Shown here: piece by piece, positions 61,902-64,000 of the stretch
Numbering within the stretch: position 1 is the stretch's first letter
How the letters are laid out: each line of letters opens with the position of its first letter
The notes under the pieces: generated by a model
What the model saw: the letters and a program-made list of their open reading frames with translations, nothing else
Told to the model about the DNA's origin: nothing
The model's database searches: none
Made by a program: the position numbers and the translations under genes
DNA from: Pontibacter coccineus
GTDB taxonomy: Bacteria > Bacteroidota > Bacteroidia > Cytophagales > Hymenobacteraceae
DNA length: 64,000 nucleotides
Assembly (NCBI RefSeq): GCF_030546575.1
Contig: NZ_JAUOTN010000002.1
Coordinates: forward strand, 62,001-126,000
Reading direction: 5' to 3'

Positions 61902-62639
61902 ATGCGCAAATTCGGACTTATCGGCAAAAAACTCGGGCACTCCTTCTCGAAGCGCTACTTCTCAGAGAAGTTTGCCCGCGAAGGTATAGCCGATGCTGTT
62001 TACGAGCTTTACGAACTGCCCGAAATTACCGGATTCCCTGACCTGCTGGCGCACGAGCCTGAGTTGGTGGGGCTGAACGTGACGGTGCCTTACAAAGAAG
62101 CCGTGATCCCATACCTGCACGAGTTAGACGTAAGTGCCGCCCGTATAGGCGCTGTGAATACCGTTAGAATAGCGGATGGCAGAACTAAAGGCTACAACAC
62201 CGACTATATTGGTTTCAGGGATACGCTGCAGCAGTTTTATCCGGCGGGTGAGGATGCCAAAGCGCTTGTGCTCGGAACGGGCGGCGCGGCCAAAGCCGTC
62301 TGGGCCGCCCTCGACGAACTGGCTATACCTTATACCTCCATCTCCCGAAACCCCGCTCAAAATCAGCTGCATTACGAGGCCGTAACACCGGAAGTACTGC
62401 AGGCTTATACCCTGATTATCAATACGACACCGCTAGGGATGGCTCCTGACACAGGAAGTGCTCCGGCTATACCTTACGATGCCCTCACACCGGGACATTA
62501 TCTCTACGACTTAGTCTACAACCCCGAGGAAACCCTGTTCCTGCAAAAAGGCCGCCTGGCCGGGGCACATACCCTCAACGGCCTGCCGATGCTCCATGGA
62601 CAGGCCGAAGCTGCCTGGAAAATCTGGACAAACGAATAG
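61902..62639 (+). CDS. aroE: Shikimate dehydrogenase
   Basis: Reduces 3-dehydroshikimate with NADPH in aromatic amino-acid synthesis. 245 residues, slightly short. Substrate motif GHSFSKRYFSEKF (12-24), catalytic Lys in NVTVPYKEAV, KGYNTDYIGF and NADP motif LGTGGAAKAVWAAL; NTTPLGMAP, and LVYNPEETLFL near the end. Close behind the DUF368 gene (22 bp), so co-transcribed. Confidence 0.93.
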   Translation: MRKFGLIGKKLGHSFSKRYFSEKFAREGIADAVYELYELPEITGFPDLLAHEPELVGLNVTVPYKEAVIPYLHELDVSAARIGAVNTVRIADGRTKGYNTDYIGFRDTLQQFYPAGEDAKALVLGTGGAAKAVWAALDELAIPYTSISRNPAQNQLHYEAVTPEVLQAYTLIINTTPLGMAPDTGSAPAIPYDALTPGHYLYDLVYNPEETLFLQKGRLAGAHTLNGLPMLHGQAEAAWKIWTNE

Positions 62640-62736
62640 CCTGAATAAAATATTGCGTATATTTTATGTTATCATGAAACTTTCTGGTAGTGCTGCTGCG
62701 TAAGGAGAAATAAACCACCCTCTTACCCTTACACCC

Positions 62737-63138
62737 ATGATGCAGCTGACCCACCTTCGCCAAAAAGCCCATGAGATGAATGCGGAGATTTACGCCCTAT
62801 ACCTGTCTGCCCGTCACCCGGAGGTAAGATGGTATGTGCCGCTTCTGCTGGCTGTGGTCATCGGTTACGCTATTTCCCCCATCGATCTGATTCCTGACCT
62901 GGTGCCGGTCTTCGGTTTCCTAGATGATGTGGTATTGGTGGTACTGGGAATACATACTGCTTATCAACTGGTATCTAAAAATATTTTGGGGCAAGCCCGG
63001 CTGCACGCCTACGAGGTGCTGAGCCATGATGGCGAGGGGGCCTCCGGCGCTTACCAGATCATCGGCTATACCTGGATTTTGATCGCTGCCCTTTTCTCGA
63101 TCATGTTCTACAAACTTTTGTTCCTAACAGTCCTCTAG
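62737..63138 (+). CDS. DUF1232 (YkvA-type) membrane protein
   Basis: 133 residues. The signature YAISPIDLIPDLVPVFGF-LDDVVLV lies at about 46-70. Two to three helices (YVPLLLAVVIGYAIS; TWILIAALFSIMFYKLLF). Function unknown; in other bacteria such proteins occur with envelope-stress genes. Ends near a terminator-like stem. Confidence 0.85.
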   Translation: MMQLTHLRQKAHEMNAEIYALYLSARHPEVRWYVPLLLAVVIGYAISPIDLIPDLVPVFGFLDDVVLVVLGIHTAYQLVSKNILGQARLHAYEVLSHDGEGASGAYQIIGYTWILIAALFSIMFYKLLFLTVL

Positions 63139-63162
63139 AACCTCTCACCTTAAATAAACCCG

Positions 63163-63195
63163 GCGAAGGCCTTTCCATTTTGGAGAGGCCTTTGC
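63163..63195 (+). terminator. Terminator-like stem after the DUF1232 gene
   Basis: GAAGGCCTTTCC pairs imperfectly with GGAGAGGCCTTT, with T-rich sequence after it. Confidence 0.6.
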
Positions 63196-63366
63196 TGTTT
63201 ATGCACAACTTTATCTTGTGGGAATATTTAATATTAATATATTTACTGTGCAATTGTTCTTGGTGCGCTTTTATGCCATCCACCAGAGGTGAAGAAATAT
63301 TTTTTTGTGCTTGCAACCATTGCCTCGCTATGGGAATCATAGGAGTGGAGCTAAAAGGAAAGGCGT

Positions 63367-63945
63367 TTGAAGCTTTTTACAAAACCTAAGTCAGACGAGG
63401 AGAAACTCATAGAGGGGTGCATTGCCGGCAAGCGGGACATGCAGCGACTGCTCTATGACCTTTATTCGCGCAAGATGATGGCGGTTTGTATGCGCTACGC
63501 CCCCACCAGCTTCGAGGCAGAGGATATGATGCAGGAAGGGTTTGTGAAAGTGTTTGCCAACATTCAGAAATTCAAGCGGGATTGTCCGCTCGAGTTTTGG
63601 GTGCGCCGCATCATGATCAACACAGCCCTGAAGCAGCTGCGGCAGAAGTCGCTCATGACCGTTTCACATGAAACGGAGGAAGTGGGCAACATCGCGTCGG
63701 AGGGCGTCAACCTGACGGGCTACTCCATGGATGAGCTGCTCGGCATGATCCAAAGCCTGGCCCCACGCTACCGCATGGTGTTCAACCTGTACGCCATCGA
63801 GGGTTACAATCACAAAGAGATAGGGGAGATGCTCGGCATTTCCGAAGGTACATCAAAGTCACAGTATTCACGCGCCCGGGCCATCCTGCAAGGTATGCTC
63901 GAGCGCCAGGAGAAAATATATCAAGAGCATGTCATCAGCCAATAA
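63367..63945 (+). CDS. ECF-type RNA polymerase sigma factor
   Basis: 192 residues. Starts at TTG with a purine-rich site (AAAGGAAAGG) nearby, rare here. Region 2 is about 20-90: LYDLYSRKMMAVCMRYAPTS, AEDMMQEGFVKVFANI, FKRDCPLEFWVRRI; region 4 is about 125-185: LGMIQSLAPRYRMVFNLYAI, NHKEIGEMLGISEGTSKSQYSRAR. ECF sigma factors in Bacteroidota usually control an outer-membrane or stress function with the next gene. The coding end overlaps the next start by 17 bases. Confidence 0.93.
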   Translation: MKLFTKPKSDEEKLIEGCIAGKRDMQRLLYDLYSRKMMAVCMRYAPTSFEAEDMMQEGFVKVFANIQKFKRDCPLEFWVRRIMINTALKQLRQKSLMTVSHETEEVGNIASEGVNLTGYSMDELLGMIQSLAPRYRMVFNLYAIEGYNHKEIGEMLGISEGTSKSQYSRARAILQGMLERQEKIYQEHVISQ

Positions 63946-64000
63946 CCATAAGCGAAACTCACTGGAAGACGAATTCCAGCGCCGCCTGTTCGATGCTGAG
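63929..64000 (+). CDS. Partner gene of the ECF sigma factor (partial, cut by window edge)
   Basis: 24 codons, MSSANNHKRNSLEDEFQRRL then FDAE, open to the right edge. It overlaps the sigma gene by 17 bases. The charged start resembles anti-sigma or sigma-adjacent membrane proteins of Bacteroidota that begin with LEDEFRRKL-like stretches. Too short for a firm call. Confidence 0.5.
   Translation, partial: MSSANNHKRNSLEDEFQRRLFDAE

Overview
The window looks like a Cytophagales (Bacteroidota) chromosome, most like a Pontibacter-type member of the Hymenobacteraceae. The reasons are the SusC/SusD pair, several carboxypeptidase-regulatory/plug TonB receptors, lamin-tail and FlgD-like surface domains, the rpsU-xer-hpf gene order, Bacteroidota-type promoters (TTTG-N19-TAnnTTTG) and the near absence of Shine-Dalgarno sequences. 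There are no rRNA or tRNA genes, no CRISPR array, no transposase and no prophage. Most of it is ordinary chromosome.

Layout. 1-7.9 kb (minus strand): a phosphate block with pstA (cut by the left edge), pstC, pstS and a phosphate-selective porin, then a beta-helix lipoprotein and a TonB receptor. The porin and the receptor share an unusual promoter architecture. 8-17 kb: small envelope proteins, a MoxR ATPase, a ferredoxin divergent from a conserved unknown gene, tdk, recO, and an nrnA-FKBP-FKBP operon. 17-23 kb: ndk, a MORN/TonB-C protein, a LysM protein, an MFS transporter broken by a stop codon, and a hydrolase. 23-32 kb: dxs, scpA, a flippase-like membrane protein, a flavin monooxygenase, a GNAT enzyme, a frameshifted AT-rich DUF5677 gene and asd. 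32-41 kb: a large lamin-tail surface protein, a DEAD-box helicase, a PQQ-type dehydrogenase with its cytochrome c, and small membrane proteins. 42-51 kb: susC-susD, an amidase and an S9 peptidase, which together look like a peptide or amide utilisation group. 51-56.5 kb: a PAP2 phosphatase, metK, hpf-xer-rpsU and an acyl-CoA dehydrogenase. 56.8-64 kb: a capsule-type phosphatase, an epimerase, TPR protein-comA, a DUF368 transporter, aroE, DUF1232, and an ECF sigma factor whose partner gene is cut by the right edge.

Three things go beyond routine annotation. (1) The porin and TonB-receptor promoters each carry four half-sites spaced exactly 11 bp apart and placed exactly 15 bp upstream of the -7 box. 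This ties an uncharacterised receptor/beta-helix pair to the phosphate regulon. (2) The octamer AGGTATAG (or CTATACCT) occurs about 80 times by hand count, where about 2 are expected. It lies inside and between genes, is absent from susCD, and forms a perfect hairpin between pstS and pstC. (3) Four intergenic regions carry the same modular set of short palindromes, a REP/MITE-like family with no transposase nearby.
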